Assembly: GCA_006247105.1 (NCBI GenBank)
Contig: CM016925.1
Span: 2,666,001 to 2,730,000, forward strand
DNA length: 64,000 nt
Reading direction: 5' to 3'
Origin: Giardia muris
Lineage: Eukaryota > Fornicata > Diplomonadida > Hexamitidae
Made by a program: the position numbers and the translations under genes. The notes below the pieces were generated by a model, which was given only the letters and a program-made list of their open reading frames with translations, did not search any database and was not told the origin of the DNA. Below, one piece after another: positions 25,932 through 36,028 of the stretch (within the stretch, counting starts at the first letter, position 1; each line of letters starts with the position of its first letter).

Positions 25932-27353
25932 ATGCGTCAATTTCACCCTCTCATGGACGTCTGGTTCGACTCTATCGTCGGCCGAAACTACGCCAGGGTC
26001 CGCGAGAACCTTGCGGAGTGCGCAGGAATTCAGAACTTCCAGGGGACCACCGGGCTTTGTAAGGCCGCGGCGGGCGGAGACCTCGAGATGGTTATGCTCC
26101 TGGTAGATGCGGAAGGTGATATCTCTGATGACCAAGGGAAGACTCCCTTGATGTATGCCGCCGAACAGGGGCAAGTAGAAGTCATCCAATTCCTTATCCC
26201 ACGTATGGTAGGAAAACGTTCTAGTACTCAACACACTGCATTGATGTATGCGACTTGGAAGAACCAACGGGCCGCAGTTGAGCTTCTTCTCCCTCACGAG
26301 AAGGGCCTTCAGGATCATCGTGGGACAACGGCCTTAATGATCGCCGCTCGTTACGGGAATATCGCACTCATCGATCTCCTCGCACCAGAAGCTGGATTGC
26401 AGGACGCGTTGGGGTTCACGGCGCTCTTGTACGCTGTGAAGGCTGGAAAGGCCGATATCGCAATGAAGTTGTTCAACTTCGAGAAGTCTATCCGTGGACG
26501 GGAGGATGAGACCCCGCTCATGATTGCCGCGCGGGAGAATCATGAACAACTCATCAAGTTTTTCCTTGATAAGAATCAAGCGAAGTGTCAAACCATTCGT
26601 GGACAAACAGCCCTCATGATGGCGGCAGAATGTGGGAATGTTGAAGCAGTCAAGCTCCTCATTCCATATGAGCTTCGCATGCAGGATGCGGAAGGTAAGA
26701 CGGCCTTGATGTATGCGAGCTCCCAGGATCAAATAGCGGTTGTTAAACTCCTAGTCAATGAGATCGATCTCAAGGATAAGTGTGGAAGGATTGCCCTCCA
26801 ATATGTCAACACTACCAGTTCGCACGGGCCCACCGACATTGAGAAGGCTGCACAAATGGAGGGTGTGGGGTCTGAAGGAACCAACCATCATAGAATTGAT
26901 GACCTTGCGGTGTTTCTCTTCACTGAGGGCCTGAGAAGCTTCACTCCGAATAAGCGCGCGCTCCTGCGGCTCATGGGCGACCTTGAGCGCTCCTTCATGC
27001 GGTTCCGCGAAGAGTACGCATGCTACGAGGAGATCGAGGCGTTCTGCGACGAGTACTGCTGTCTCGCGTCGAACTTTATAGCGGACCTCGTCATCCCGTT
27101 GAGGGATCCGACTAAGCAGATCCAGGTGGCGGACACGCGCATGAGTGAGTTCTTCTCATTAATCGACGAGTTCCTATACGAGAGTGCGGACGACCTCATC
27201 TGTTGCATCTGTCTTGACAAGACTCGCGACGTGGTCCTGGATCCTTGCAAGCACATCGTCGTCTGTGGGGGGTGCATACGCACCCTCAAGGACATCTGTC
27301 CATATTGCCGCAAAAAGGTGGATCGGATCATCAAGCTTGAGGAGTGGTGCTAA
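25932..27353 (+). CDS. ankyrin-repeat protein with C-terminal RING finger
   Basis: A protein of 473 residues. About eight ankyrin repeats (residues 25-290) carry the diplomonad-type core G-x-TALMYAA with PLMYAAEQGQVEVIQFL and TALMIAARYGNIALIDLL. A helical segment (300-415) and a RING-HC domain (424-462) follow: CCICLDKTRDVVLDPCKH, then VCGGC and CPYC, with all eight zinc ligands in C3HC4 spacing. RING proteins of this type act as ubiquitin E3 ligases, with the ankyrin part probably choosing substrates. The start is set at 25932 because the A-rich tract gaaaaattaaaaccg directly precedes this ATG. An ATG at 25908 is possible, and the frame before that opens only at TTG. It lies 29 bp after the capping enzyme stop. 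Confidence 0.85.
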   Translation: MRQFHPLMDVWFDSIVGRNYARVRENLAECAGIQNFQGTTGLCKAAAGGDLEMVMLLVDAEGDISDDQGKTPLMYAAEQGQVEVIQFLIPRMVGKRSSTQHTALMYATWKNQRAAVELLLPHEKGLQDHRGTTALMIAARYGNIALIDLLAPEAGLQDALGFTALLYAVKAGKADIAMKLFNFEKSIRGREDETPLMIAARENHEQLIKFFLDKNQAKCQTIRGQTALMMAAECGNVEAVKLLIPYELRMQDAEGKTALMYASSQDQIAVVKLLVNEIDLKDKCGRIALQYVNTTSSHGPTDIEKAAQMEGVGSEGTNHHRIDDLAVFLFTEGLRSFTPNKRALLRLMGDLERSFMRFREEYACYEEIEAFCDEYCCLASNFIADLVIPLRDPTKQIQVADTRMSEFFSLIDEFLYESADDLICCICLDKTRDVVLDPCKHIVVCGGCIRTLKDICPYCRKKVDRIIKLEEWC

Positions 27354-27378
27354 AATACTCTCTTGCGAAGCAGCCCAT

Positions 27379-30300
27379 TCAGAGTCGACTTACGTTCTGG
27401 TTGATCCATGTGGTGATGTCCGACAATGCCCGTGCCTTGATGAAGTAGCGCTTCCCCCTCTTCCTTCGTACCAGGATGACCCCATCTGCCGAGAGGTAAA
27501 GCTTATCTTCATCGAAGACCTCTCCGTCCCATGCGAGCCTATTGATGAAGTAAAGGTTCGGCTTGCGAAGGTCGGCAATGCAGATACGGTAGCTTGGTTT
27601 CGGCTCGCGACGAACCATCTCCCGTGCCGTCTCGAGTGGAGTTGGACCAGTGACAAAATAGGCTGATTGTGCAATTGAGTTGAAGAGGGAAATGATGGGT
27701 TGAGCAAAGTCACGAACTATATCTCCAAGAGAGTTGAAAGTATGCTCGTTAGAGAAGCCACGAATCTCCCCCGTCAATTGTAGCTGTTTAATGGTCAACT
27801 GATCACTTAAGGCGTTATAATTGATATCTCCAGTCCCATATGTTGGCTTCCGATTCCGATCTTCATTAACGACGAAGTCTAAACGTTTGAATTCCGTGCC
27901 AGCCCCTTCGGGGATATAGATCGAGAGTCGAAGCTTATCTGTACTGTGAATATCAGGTGTGAACAGGACGGGGTTTCTAGACGTGTTTGTATGTCGTTTC
28001 GCAAGTTCCTCATCAATCTGGTTCGGAGAAATATTCAAGAAGTATTCGCTCTCAATCTCCCGAACGATACCACTATAACTGGAATGGGTGATGTTTCCAG
28101 CATACCTGTTCGAATACATCAAACTTACAATCTCCATAAAGGAGATGTAATCCCAATGAGCAGAGATGAGATAGAAGATCAATGGGAACTCGTGCGCGGC
28201 TGCCAAACGCCCCAGAATCGTAGTCACAACCCCACCACCCGCCATTTGCGCCAGTTCCGGGGGGAAGTTCGAATCTGGACAAATAAGCGGCCAAGGGTTC
28301 TGCAATAAAGACTGGAACATCTCGGGTGTGAAGGCTTTCGACAAGCAATAGTCATGGATCCGTGAAGAGACCTGCTGAGGGATAAACCCTTGTAATTGGG
28401 CGGCCATACTGTCGTCGGCGATACATGCATGCACCAATGCTCGATCGAGACTGGCACAAAACGACTCTGCATCGAATCCGACGGTCTCCGTGAAGGGGAT
28501 CTTCCGAAGGAAGGTGGAGTACGAAGAGTACAATGCCGAGAATGTGTGAGCGAAGGATATTGGCTGAAGGAAGACAGTCGTCGTATCAAGAATTTCATGC
28601 AAGTCAGTAAGATCAACTGCCGCTAAGGGGAGATTCACGGGAAGCGTGCTTCGACGTCGCATCTGCTCATCCGCCAGGACGTTTGCGGCCAAACGGGTCA
28701 TGAGAGTGTTGATGTGATACTGTTGGAGGTAATCCGAAATTCGCCTCTCGTGGCCGTCATGCATTGTATGCGTGCGGAAGTAAATCGTGCACATGCGGAA
28801 GTCGATCGCGTCTATGTAAGCCGTGAAGCTGGAGCGCTCGACGGCGTCGTCCCGCATCTCGCATTGGACCCACCCGAGCATCCCTCGATACTTCTCGACG
28901 TGCACGCGGCGGTACCGGGCGGTCTCATTCCCAGTCGGCGCGCACGGCAACTCGTATGAGACCTTCATCGGCCGGTTCGCGGAAAAGATGTCGAGCATCG
29001 TCTCATGCGCTTGGGACAGGAAAAGTACCGTGGGATCATACTCCCGGAACTTCTTCGCGTCCGTGGAGAAGCGGATCGTCGGGTACTGCTCGTCGTAATA
29101 ATTAACCAGGTTCAGTAAGTGATCAGCCGTCATCTGAAGAGAGGAGAGGGCGTGAACCCCAACGAACTGTGCAAAGCGGCTATCGTATGGTGCAAGAAGA
29201 GTTAGAAGAAAGGCGACCTGAGAAGTGATGCTAGCCGAGTCATCTCGTAGCATCTGTCGACCCCTCTGGGAACGGAGCAGCGTCATGATCCCCTTATTAA
29301 GGTTCCCCAGTGAGGGCGAGATATCCTCAAAAATGTAGTTCGCGTGTTGGGGACTCCACCAATCTGCCACAAACGATTCGACCAAATCGGTGCAGAACTG
29401 GCGGGTGGCATTCTCCTGCTCCTCGTTATCGTTTGCGATCTCCTTCATCCCCGCCAAAACCTTCGTTGAACAATCGTCGTCGGATCTGGGGTGTTCAAGA
29501 ACCATCTCCGCATATAATAACGGCTGCGATTGGAGAACATTGCCCTGTGATCCCTTCGTCACGGTGTACCAGCACTTCATCAGCCAAACCGCCCCTTTGA
29601 CCACCGCATTCAGCTTCTCGACGTAGGCGTCGAAGGGGCGGGTGGGTTGTTCCACATCCGTCTTCCCTGTCACAATGCTACTAAGCTCGGCCGCGCGATA
29701 TGCATGGATAACGTCTGTGTGGTAAGTCGTCCGATGGAAGTCGAGTTCGGCCGACAGGTCTGTGGTCTGTGCCTGGGTTTGAGCCACGATATAATACACG
29801 AGGAACGTGAGGAGGAAGACGTCCTGTCGCCGCATGATCGGAAGCATGTCCAGGTAGGGGAGGTCGACGAGGTCTCGCGATTGTACAGGGCCTCGCTCCT
29901 TATCGAGGCTAACACGAAGGTCGTCCGATGACTTCGGCTTCTTACGCGTTCCGTCGTGGTTGTCATCCGAGCTTTCCTCTTCATCGTTATCACGGACTCG
30001 GAAGAGAGAGATGCTCCGGGTCTCGCGGCGATAGTACGAGGCCACGTCTGAGAGGCGCAAGCTGGCGAGTTCGATGTTATGACGGTAGTCAGATGGGCGG
30101 AATGAGGGATGACAGACGACTATGCACGTCAGAAGGGCCTTGGTAATATTACTTTGGTCGTCTGTATGATAGGCAAGGGTGTAGGGCATCCCAGGATAAG
30201 ACAGCATGACATCATGGGTGATGGTCGTCCCGCTAGCAATCGTCTCGAAATGCTTCTGTGCAAGGGCTGCCACGTGAAGGACGGCCTTAGGCGACGTATA

Positions 30301-33300
30301 ATCGGGATCAAGGAAGTGCTGAAGCAAGGGTTTTCCCCGGATATTATGCATAATCTGGTCAGACCTGATCATGGCGGTTAGAAGGAACTGGCGATGTAAC
30401 GATTCCGAATATCCGGCCGGGACGCGGATGAGCTCCGAGCCCGACATCATGGGGACGCTCTCGGTGCATTCAAGGAGAGGCCAATACACATATGCGTTCA
30501 GAATGTTTGAGACCGTCGTCGTTGTCGAAATTTTCTCATAGAGCTTGTCATGCTTCCGGACGATAGGCTCCAACGCCTCTCGAACCGCCTCCTGGTGGTT
30601 CTCGCTGTCGTTAAGCCCCGGGAATAGCTGCACAATGCTATCACTCGACGCCCAGTACGAAGTCGATACGAAGTCCTCCATGTACAGTTCCAAGATGATG
30701 TCCTGGAGGCGCGCCTTCGAGCGCAGAAGGATCGAGGCATGGCTATTGATGAAGGAGGGTGGACTAAGCTCGACCTCAAGGGTGGTGGACGGGTCCTTCT
30801 TTCGTTGCTCAAGACTTCGTTGTGTGTACCGCTCCCCGCAGATATTGACGGCCGATGTCGCGAACTCCCCTGCCTTACGTGCAGCCGTTTGCTCGAGCTG
30901 CTCAATGGATTTGTTGAGCCAATCGGAAAGGTGCAGGAACTCCGAGGAATTATTCGCTTGCCTTAGAAGACTAAGTGTCCTTCCAATGGCTGTGAGAGTG
31001 GACAAGTACGAGCTGAGCCCCGTGGCCGAGGCGAGAGACTCCCGTTGGAACCGTTCAAGAGGAATCTTATCAATGATCCGAAGAAGCTTCCGACTACCTA
31101 GGCCTGGGACCAGAGTAAGTAGATATGTGTAGTGGGGCGCTGCATGTATCAGGTTGAGGTCAGGGGCGCGCATGGCCGCGCAGAGCGAAAGAGTATAATA
31201 CGTAATGGCACCGAATGTTGCCTTGAAGTGACCAAAGAAGGTCGAGCTCGTGTTGATCTTGTAGGTCTGCGGTGGGTACTCGAGCGTCGGAAGCCGATCA
31301 AACTCGCTCAAAAGCCCAATGAGCGGCGCCGAACAAACGTTCTCTGGGCATCGATCACCCAGCGAAAGAGATGCATATGCCGCTAACGGGTCAAGGAAGT
31401 AGCGGCCGGCACAAATTCCAAAGATGACACCGTCCGGATGGGCGGTGTCCGGGGACCATGTATTCTTGTTCGGAGTAGTAAGCTTGATTGACAGCCCAGG
31501 TGAGTAGAAGCCAGCCGGCTGGGGGATGGGGTTGATACCTTTGTCCTCATTGAGTGTTTGAAGCGAAAAGCGCGGTGCTTGCCGATAATATTGCTCATGC
31601 CGCTTCTGAAGTGCTGTCGGACTGCGGCAAAGACTAAGTGGATCCATCCCATGGCCTAATGACTCTACACCGACGGCAAATGGGCTGTTAATGGGGGTGG
31701 CCGCCGTCATGGTAATGTTCTTCAAAAGGATCTGACGAGCCGCTTGAACATGGGCCTTTCGGTAGTTCAAGGCCAATTCTTCCGTTTGGAAGTCCCCGCC
31801 GTTACGTAGAAAGCTTGGATCGTCATAGTACCAGAATCGATGGTTATAGATCGCACGGGGTACGTCAGCAGGAATGTCGACCAGTGTGACACGCTCAATG
31901 TTTGCGGCGAATGATTGTCTCTTAAAGAAGAGGTCGTCAATCAGTAAGGGGTTCCCTTGTGGGAGCTTCGCATACTCGTTAGGAAAGTAGACCACACCAG
32001 GATCGCTATCCTTCACCAACATGTACTCCGGAAGAGGCATATTGATGTAGTTGAGAGTCGTCTCGAGTGATTGCCGTAGCGTTGCGTACGAAAAGGAATC
32101 TGCCACAACTGCAACGCAGCAGACCCCGGACGAAATGATGTAGTCCTGAAGGACAGCTTCATCAATGATGCGTTGCATTTCCTTGCACATATCATGGTGC
32201 CCGACCTTTGCGAAGAAGGGCTCGAAGGCCTTCCGAAGCTGTTCTCGGCTATACGAGAGGACGCCATCGTACTTCTGTTCGGTGCTACACGCCTCCCGAT
32301 GTATCTGCATGAAGCGGTCTCGAAAATCCCGGCCCTCAGCTGAACGGGAACGTCGCAATGGATTAGGCAACTGCTTGCTATACTCCGGAAGGATCTTATG
32401 CGAAATGTATCGCCCCAGGGAGTCAAGAACAACGAAAGAAACGCCTTGGAACACTCCCGAAGTCGTCGTACGTCCCAATTGAGACGATGTCATCGTTTGT
32501 CCCCCACTAGAGGTGACACTATCCTCTGGAACACAAACCATGACCCGGAAGTTCTTGCAGGCGGCAATATATGGGCCTTCGCCGACATAATCTTGCCGCC
32601 GCACGAATGGGCAAACGACATCTGTTGGAGGAAGGATTGACGTTGGACATCTACGCAGTTGCTGTTCAGATTCCATACGGGTTGGCTCGTCCAGTCTCAA
32701 GGGAGTGTAACACGGGCGAGTAAATCTGTTATATAAGCTCGCAAAGGCATGCATCTCCGCCGCCTGTAATGCTTGAGTGCGAAGAAGCTCGACAACGCGG
32801 CGCTTTGCCTTCTGTAGGATAATTCCAGAAGCCTCTCCGAAGACGGTACGGAGGCTAGGATACCAGCTCTCCAATTCGCCCCCTTGTAATGGAGGCTGAC
32901 TCGTGAAGAAGAAGTTCTCAAGGCATTCCTCCAACGTTTTCGCGCGCCCGGCAGGCTGTCTAGCCTGAAGGTGCTGCCGCTCTGGGGCACATTCCGGCTC
33001 AACGAGGGTGATCTCAATCCCCGGGGTGACTATCGAGTTTCTGACGTGAGGGGATGATGCACCAAACGAGAATCGTATCTGGCTAAGCAGCTCGTAGATG
33101 TAGATGAAGTCCGTCGCGTTGCAACCCTGAGCAAAGTGACGGCTATACATATAAAGGGGTTTGCGCTGAACGAAGCAGACTCCAGCGAACACATCATCCG
33201 GAGCGAAGGTGTATGGGGCATCACTGAAGATGCTGCGAACGCTCCGTGCAGATCTGAGGTCAAAAGAGATCTCATCGCGATCGTTTGTTGGGCGAGCCTT

Positions 33301-35721
33301 CGGCTTGCCACAGGCATGAACCGTGAGAGCCCCATACCGATAGACGAGAAGCGTGGCAACGTGCTCTACGAGCGGGTTGCTCGTGATGTAGCCGATAGCG
33401 AGCCGCAAAAGCTCGGCTAGTTCCGTCTCAAGGGTGGTAGTACCCTCCGACCGGTACAATGACTGAAGCTCATTGATCTCATAATCGTGGAAGAACCCGC
33501 GTTCCATGTACGTCTGATACAGCGAGGAGACGGGGAGCCCGATGAGACGCTTCGCATAATGTATATGTGCGTGCTGAAGAACTCGTTCACGTAGTAAGCG
33601 AAACTCCGCCTCTGTTAAATCCTCAACACTCCCATCGTAAGTATCATGCTCCAAAAGGTAGGTGTATAGGCTAGTCCCATTCAGACGAGGCTCAAGCTCT
33701 GGATCTTGTTTCTGTGCGTTCATATATACCTTCTCGAGCGCTGATAGGAAGTCAATGATCCGATGCCAAGCGTAGAGGTCCTTAAGAAGGACTGATGGTT
33801 CTGTATGGCCGAAATTGCTATAGAAGGAGTGAAGGGCGTGGTAATTCGGGATTCCGGCGACCGCGTCCTGGATCGCCTTAAGTACCGTGTTGCTGACGAC
33901 CTCCGACGTCAAGTTTATGGAGGATTGGATCTCGGGAGTGAACGGAAGGGACGCCAGGATGGCCGAGGCGAAGCTATAGACAAGGTCCAGCTTGATACGG
34001 AGATACATGTACTCGTAGTTGCAAATTAGCGCCTCCAACTGACTAGCCATCAGCTGCTCAAGCGGCATACTCAGCATCCCAATATCCTTCTGGAAGATCG
34101 CATTCGGATTCTCCGTGGTTAATTGTTCAACCTGGATATGGCGTCTGAACACGCGTCGACGTAGGTCTAAAACTGGGCGGTTGGCACTTGTCGAACTTTG
34201 CACGTCGAGTTGCTTAAATAGCGCCTGAAACTCACTACAGCGCTGGAAAGCGAGAGGGTCTTTAAGATGTGGGATAAGATCGAAAATACGAAGAGTTAGA
34301 AGAGCGTTCTGCTTGATCTCCTTGGCAATGGCCATTGGACCATCGTCACGGATCTCATCGTTGATCCGTGAGTCAGTAATACTTCGATATACGCCCTCAA
34401 CAACCTTCAGTCTATGAAGGATCGAAGTGAAGTGGCTTACAAGGGATTGATCCATTCGGTAGATAAGAAGAAGGTAGAGACGTTGCACACGCCCAGCAAC
34501 GTGCTCACCTTTCCCATCGACCGTCCAACTAACTGAGTGTTGACCATGCTCCGTCAGCCCCCTCAAGAAAACCCGAGCTGACGTGGCGGAGGTGACAAAG
34601 TTCTTCAAGATGTCCCGCATGATGCGCTCTCGAGGGTTGTTCAGGGCTACAGTGGCAAGAGGCGTCCCATCCAAGATAGCTTTAACTGTCTCAAAGGCGA
34701 ACTTGTAGACCTCGACCACCTGAAGATTCTCGGTGACGATCTCGTCGCAAAGCCCTTGAAAGGACTTCAAATACTTGCTCAGCTCGACGCGCGTGTCGCC
34801 CGTGGCAGAGGAGTTCGGGGCGAGAGCGCGATAGTTCGACTCGATCGAGATGAGGGCATCGGGGTCCAGGATATATCGAATGACATCGAGGATGGCGTAT
34901 TGAGAGACGTCTTCTTCTCGGAGAAGCTTGTCGTTAATATTTCTGATTGTATGGCATAGGCCTCCGATCGTACTGATCGCCTGCTCAATTTCCTGACGGA
35001 TATCATGGACTCTTCGACTAACATCCATATCGATCCCACCATCGAGGGCGAGATTCTCTGTCCTGATCTCATTAAGCACTCGATTGAGGTCGGCCTCGGC
35101 ATCCCAAAGGACTCCGTGAAGCCGTGAAAGGGCCGTTGCGGAAATGAAGAACACGTCCTTCAGGGTATCAATGAGCTCTTTGTGCTGGTATGGAGTGAAG
35201 GCCGATAAGTCCGGAAGCTTCCGGAATTCCATCCGGCCTATTACCTCTCTCAGATGCCGACCCAGAAGCTTCGGGCTGAAGGCATATTCATCACTTCGCA
35301 TGTATTTTTCTTCGAAGTCAGAGATGACAAACCAATCCAGAAGGACGGCTCGTACCGCGTCATCTAGCATCCTCTCACACTCCTGATGGTCGGGTGGCCC
35401 GTCACCAAACTTAGTCGTTAAGATCTCAAGCCAGAGATGTTGACTCGGTTGATGTTCATTGATGAGCATATTCTGAAGACGTCCAACGGAAAGGACGAGC
35501 TCAAGCTCTTCCTTGTCTTTAAGGACGCCGCGCCTCGTGGTCTTCCGAATACCCTCGGCCTCCTGAGGCTCGTTGAGGAAGCTCTCGCTCTCGAAGATGC
35601 GCTGGAGCAGGTGGTCTCCAAAGAAGCTCTCGATGTTTCCCTCTGTGTTTCGGTTCTCGGAGTCCGCGCTCTCGTCATACACCGAGTCTGCGAAGCTATC
35701 ATTCGAGGACGAATCGGACAT
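27379..35721 (-). CDS. Spt6-like very large nuclear protein (tentative)
   Basis: A single unbroken frame of 2780 residues. The first 60 residues are Asp/Glu/Ser-rich, as in transcription elongation factor Spt6. A stretch near residue 1197 (VCCVAVVADSFSYATLRQSLETTLN) fits a YqgF/RNase-H-like strand pattern. Residues about 1525-1550 contain PHYTYLLTLVPGLGSRKLLRII, closely resembling the Spt6 helix-hairpin-helix that follows the phrase with alternating small residues. The last 100 residues (FVTGPTPLETAREMVRREPKPSYRICIADL, then FINRLAWDGEVF) resemble a divergent SH2 domain at the Spt6 C-terminus. Spt6 binds histones and the elongating Pol II. The length is about 1.6 times that of yeast or human Spt6, with long extra helical regions before YqgF and after the hairpin. 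The motif evidence is limited, and another large helical family cannot be ruled out. Confidence 0.5.
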   Translation of the reverse strand: MSDSSSNDSFADSVYDESADSENRNTEGNIESFFGDHLLQRIFESESFLNEPQEAEGIRKTTRRGVLKDKEELELVLSVGRLQNMLINEHQPSQHLWLEILTTKFGDGPPDHQECERMLDDAVRAVLLDWFVISDFEEKYMRSDEYAFSPKLLGRHLREVIGRMEFRKLPDLSAFTPYQHKELIDTLKDVFFISATALSRLHGVLWDAEADLNRVLNEIRTENLALDGGIDMDVSRRVHDIRQEIEQAISTIGGLCHTIRNINDKLLREEDVSQYAILDVIRYILDPDALISIESNYRALAPNSSATGDTRVELSKYLKSFQGLCDEIVTENLQVVEVYKFAFETVKAILDGTPLATVALNNPRERIMRDILKNFVTSATSARVFLRGLTEHGQHSVSWTVDGKGEHVAGRVQRLYLLLIYRMDQSLVSHFTSILHRLKVVEGVYRSITDSRINDEIRDDGPMAIAKEIKQNALLTLRIFDLIPHLKDPLAFQRCSEFQALFKQLDVQSSTSANRPVLDLRRRVFRRHIQVEQLTTENPNAIFQKDIGMLSMPLEQLMASQLEALICNYEYMYLRIKLDLVYSFASAILASLPFTPEIQSSINLTSEVVSNTVLKAIQDAVAGIPNYHALHSFYSNFGHTEPSVLLKDLYAWHRIIDFLSALEKVYMNAQKQDPELEPRLNGTSLYTYLLEHDTYDGSVEDLTEAEFRLLRERVLQHAHIHYAKRLIGLPVSSLYQTYMERGFFHDYEINELQSLYRSEGTTTLETELAELLRLAIGYITSNPLVEHVATLLVYRYGALTVHACGKPKARPTNDRDEISFDLRSARSVRSIFSDAPYTFAPDDVFAGVCFVQRKPLYMYSRHFAQGCNATDFIYIYELLSQIRFSFGASSPHVRNSIVTPGIEITLVEPECAPERQHLQARQPAGRAKTLEECLENFFFTSQPPLQGGELESWYPSLRTVFGEASGIILQKAKRRVVELLRTQALQAAEMHAFASLYNRFTRPCYTPLRLDEPTRMESEQQLRRCPTSILPPTDVVCPFVRRQDYVGEGPYIAACKNFRVMVCVPEDSVTSSGGQTMTSSQLGRTTTSGVFQGVSFVVLDSLGRYISHKILPEYSKQLPNPLRRSRSAEGRDFRDRFMQIHREACSTEQKYDGVLSYSREQLRKAFEPFFAKVGHHDMCKEMQRIIDEAVLQDYIISSGVCCVAVVADSFSYATLRQSLETTLNYINMPLPEYMLVKDSDPGVVYFPNEYAKLPQGNPLLIDDLFFKRQSFAANIERVTLVDIPADVPRAIYNHRFWYYDDPSFLRNGGDFQTEELALNYRKAHVQAARQILLKNITMTAATPINSPFAVGVESLGHGMDPLSLCRSPTALQKRHEQYYRQAPRFSLQTLNEDKGINPIPQPAGFYSPGLSIKLTTPNKNTWSPDTAHPDGVIFGICAGRYFLDPLAAYASLSLGDRCPENVCSAPLIGLLSEFDRLPTLEYPPQTYKINTSSTFFGHFKATFGAITYYTLSLCAAMRAPDLNLIHAAPHYTYLLTLVPGLGSRKLLRIIDKIPLERFQRESLASATGLSSYLSTLTAIGRTLSLLRQANNSSEFLHLSDWLNKSIEQLEQTAARKAGEFATSAVNICGERYTQRSLEQRKKDPSTTLEVELSPPSFINSHASILLRSKARLQDIILELYMEDFVSTSYWASSDSIVQLFPGLNDSENHQEAVREALEPIVRKHDKLYEKISTTTTVSNILNAYVYWPLLECTESVPMMSGSELIRVPAGYSESLHRQFLLTAMIRSDQIMHNIRGKPLLQHFLDPDYTSPKAVLHVAALAQKHFETIASGTTITHDVMLSYPGMPYTLAYHTDDQSNITKALLTCIVVCHPSFRPSDYRHNIELASLRLSDVASYYRRETRSISLFRVRDNDEEESSDDNHDGTRKKPKSSDDLRVSLDKERGPVQSRDLVDLPYLDMLPIMRRQDVFLLTFLVYYIVAQTQAQTTDLSAELDFHRTTYHTDVIHAYRAAELSSIVTGKTDVEQPTRPFDAYVEKLNAVVKGAVWLMKCWYTVTKGSQGNVLQSQPLLYAEMVLEHPRSDDDCSTKVLAGMKEIANDNEEQENATRQFCTDLVESFVADWWSPQHANYIFEDISPSLGNLNKGIMTLLRSQRGRQMLRDDSASITSQVAFLLTLLAPYDSRFAQFVGVHALSSLQMTADHLLNLVNYYDEQYPTIRFSTDAKKFREYDPTVLFLSQAHETMLDIFSANRPMKVSYELPCAPTGNETARYRRVHVEKYRGMLGWVQCEMRDDAVERSSFTAYIDAIDFRMCTIYFRTHTMHDGHERRISDYLQQYHINTLMTRLAANVLADEQMRRRSTLPVNLPLAAVDLTDLHEILDTTTVFLQPISFAHTFSALYSSYSTFLRKIPFTETVGFDAESFCASLDRALVHACIADDSMAAQLQGFIPQQVSSRIHDYCLSKAFTPEMFQSLLQNPWPLICPDSNFPPELAQMAGGGVVTTILGRLAAAHEFPLIFYLISAHWDYISFMEIVSLMYSNRYAGNITHSSYSGIVREIESEYFLNISPNQIDEELAKRHTNTSRNPVLFTPDIHSTDKLRLSIYIPEGAGTEFKRLDFVVNEDRNRKPTYGTGDINYNALSDQLTIKQLQLTGEIRGFSNEHTFNSLGDIVRDFAQPIISLFNSIAQSAYFVTGPTPLETAREMVRREPKPSYRICIADLRKPNLYFINRLAWDGEVFDEDKLYLSADGVILVRRKRGKRYFIKARALSDITTWINQNVSRL

Positions 35722-36028
35722 CGGTTTTTTGAAAGGGATAAGATTAGTCTTATTCCTTTGAAGAAGATGATATTGAAGGTTCCGAAGGGAATGGTTGAAA
35801 GGAGAGCTGCCTATCCCCTAGAAAGGCCGGGGGTGAAATAATACATCATTACATCCCTAAGAGGGTGAGTGCAGGAGTCAGAAGTTCGTAGTCAATAGGT
35901 TTTCCATCTATAAGCTGGAAGGAGCTGGGATATAAGCACTTAAAGGGTGTCCAAGGTAGTTTCAGGCAGGACTACAATGGAAATGCATATAGTATCCTCT
36001 TTCTCTTTTCAGGGATAAAAGAATTACT
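35722..36028. other. 307-bp gap between the Spt6-like and Ddi1 start codons
   Basis: The gap holds an A-rich initiator-like run next to the Spt6-like ATG and aaaagaattact before the Ddi1 ATG. A pyrimidine tract with CAG (ctctttctcttttcag) near 36002 looks like a vertebrate 3' splice site but lacks the Giardia branch sequence. A plus-strand open frame crosses it, antisense to the Spt6-like start, and has no family resemblance. No RNA gene recognised. Confidence 0.4.

Noticed and set aside
35437..35841. 134-codon plus-strand open frame opposite the Spt6-like start
   Set aside because: Antisense of the acidic N-terminus, with no family resemblance.
35998..36015. Pyrimidine-rich stretch ending in CAG before the Ddi1 gene, like a 3' splice site
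   Set aside because: Giardia introns end with a conserved branch sequence close to ACACAG, which is absent, and no GTATGT donor with an upstream exon was found.
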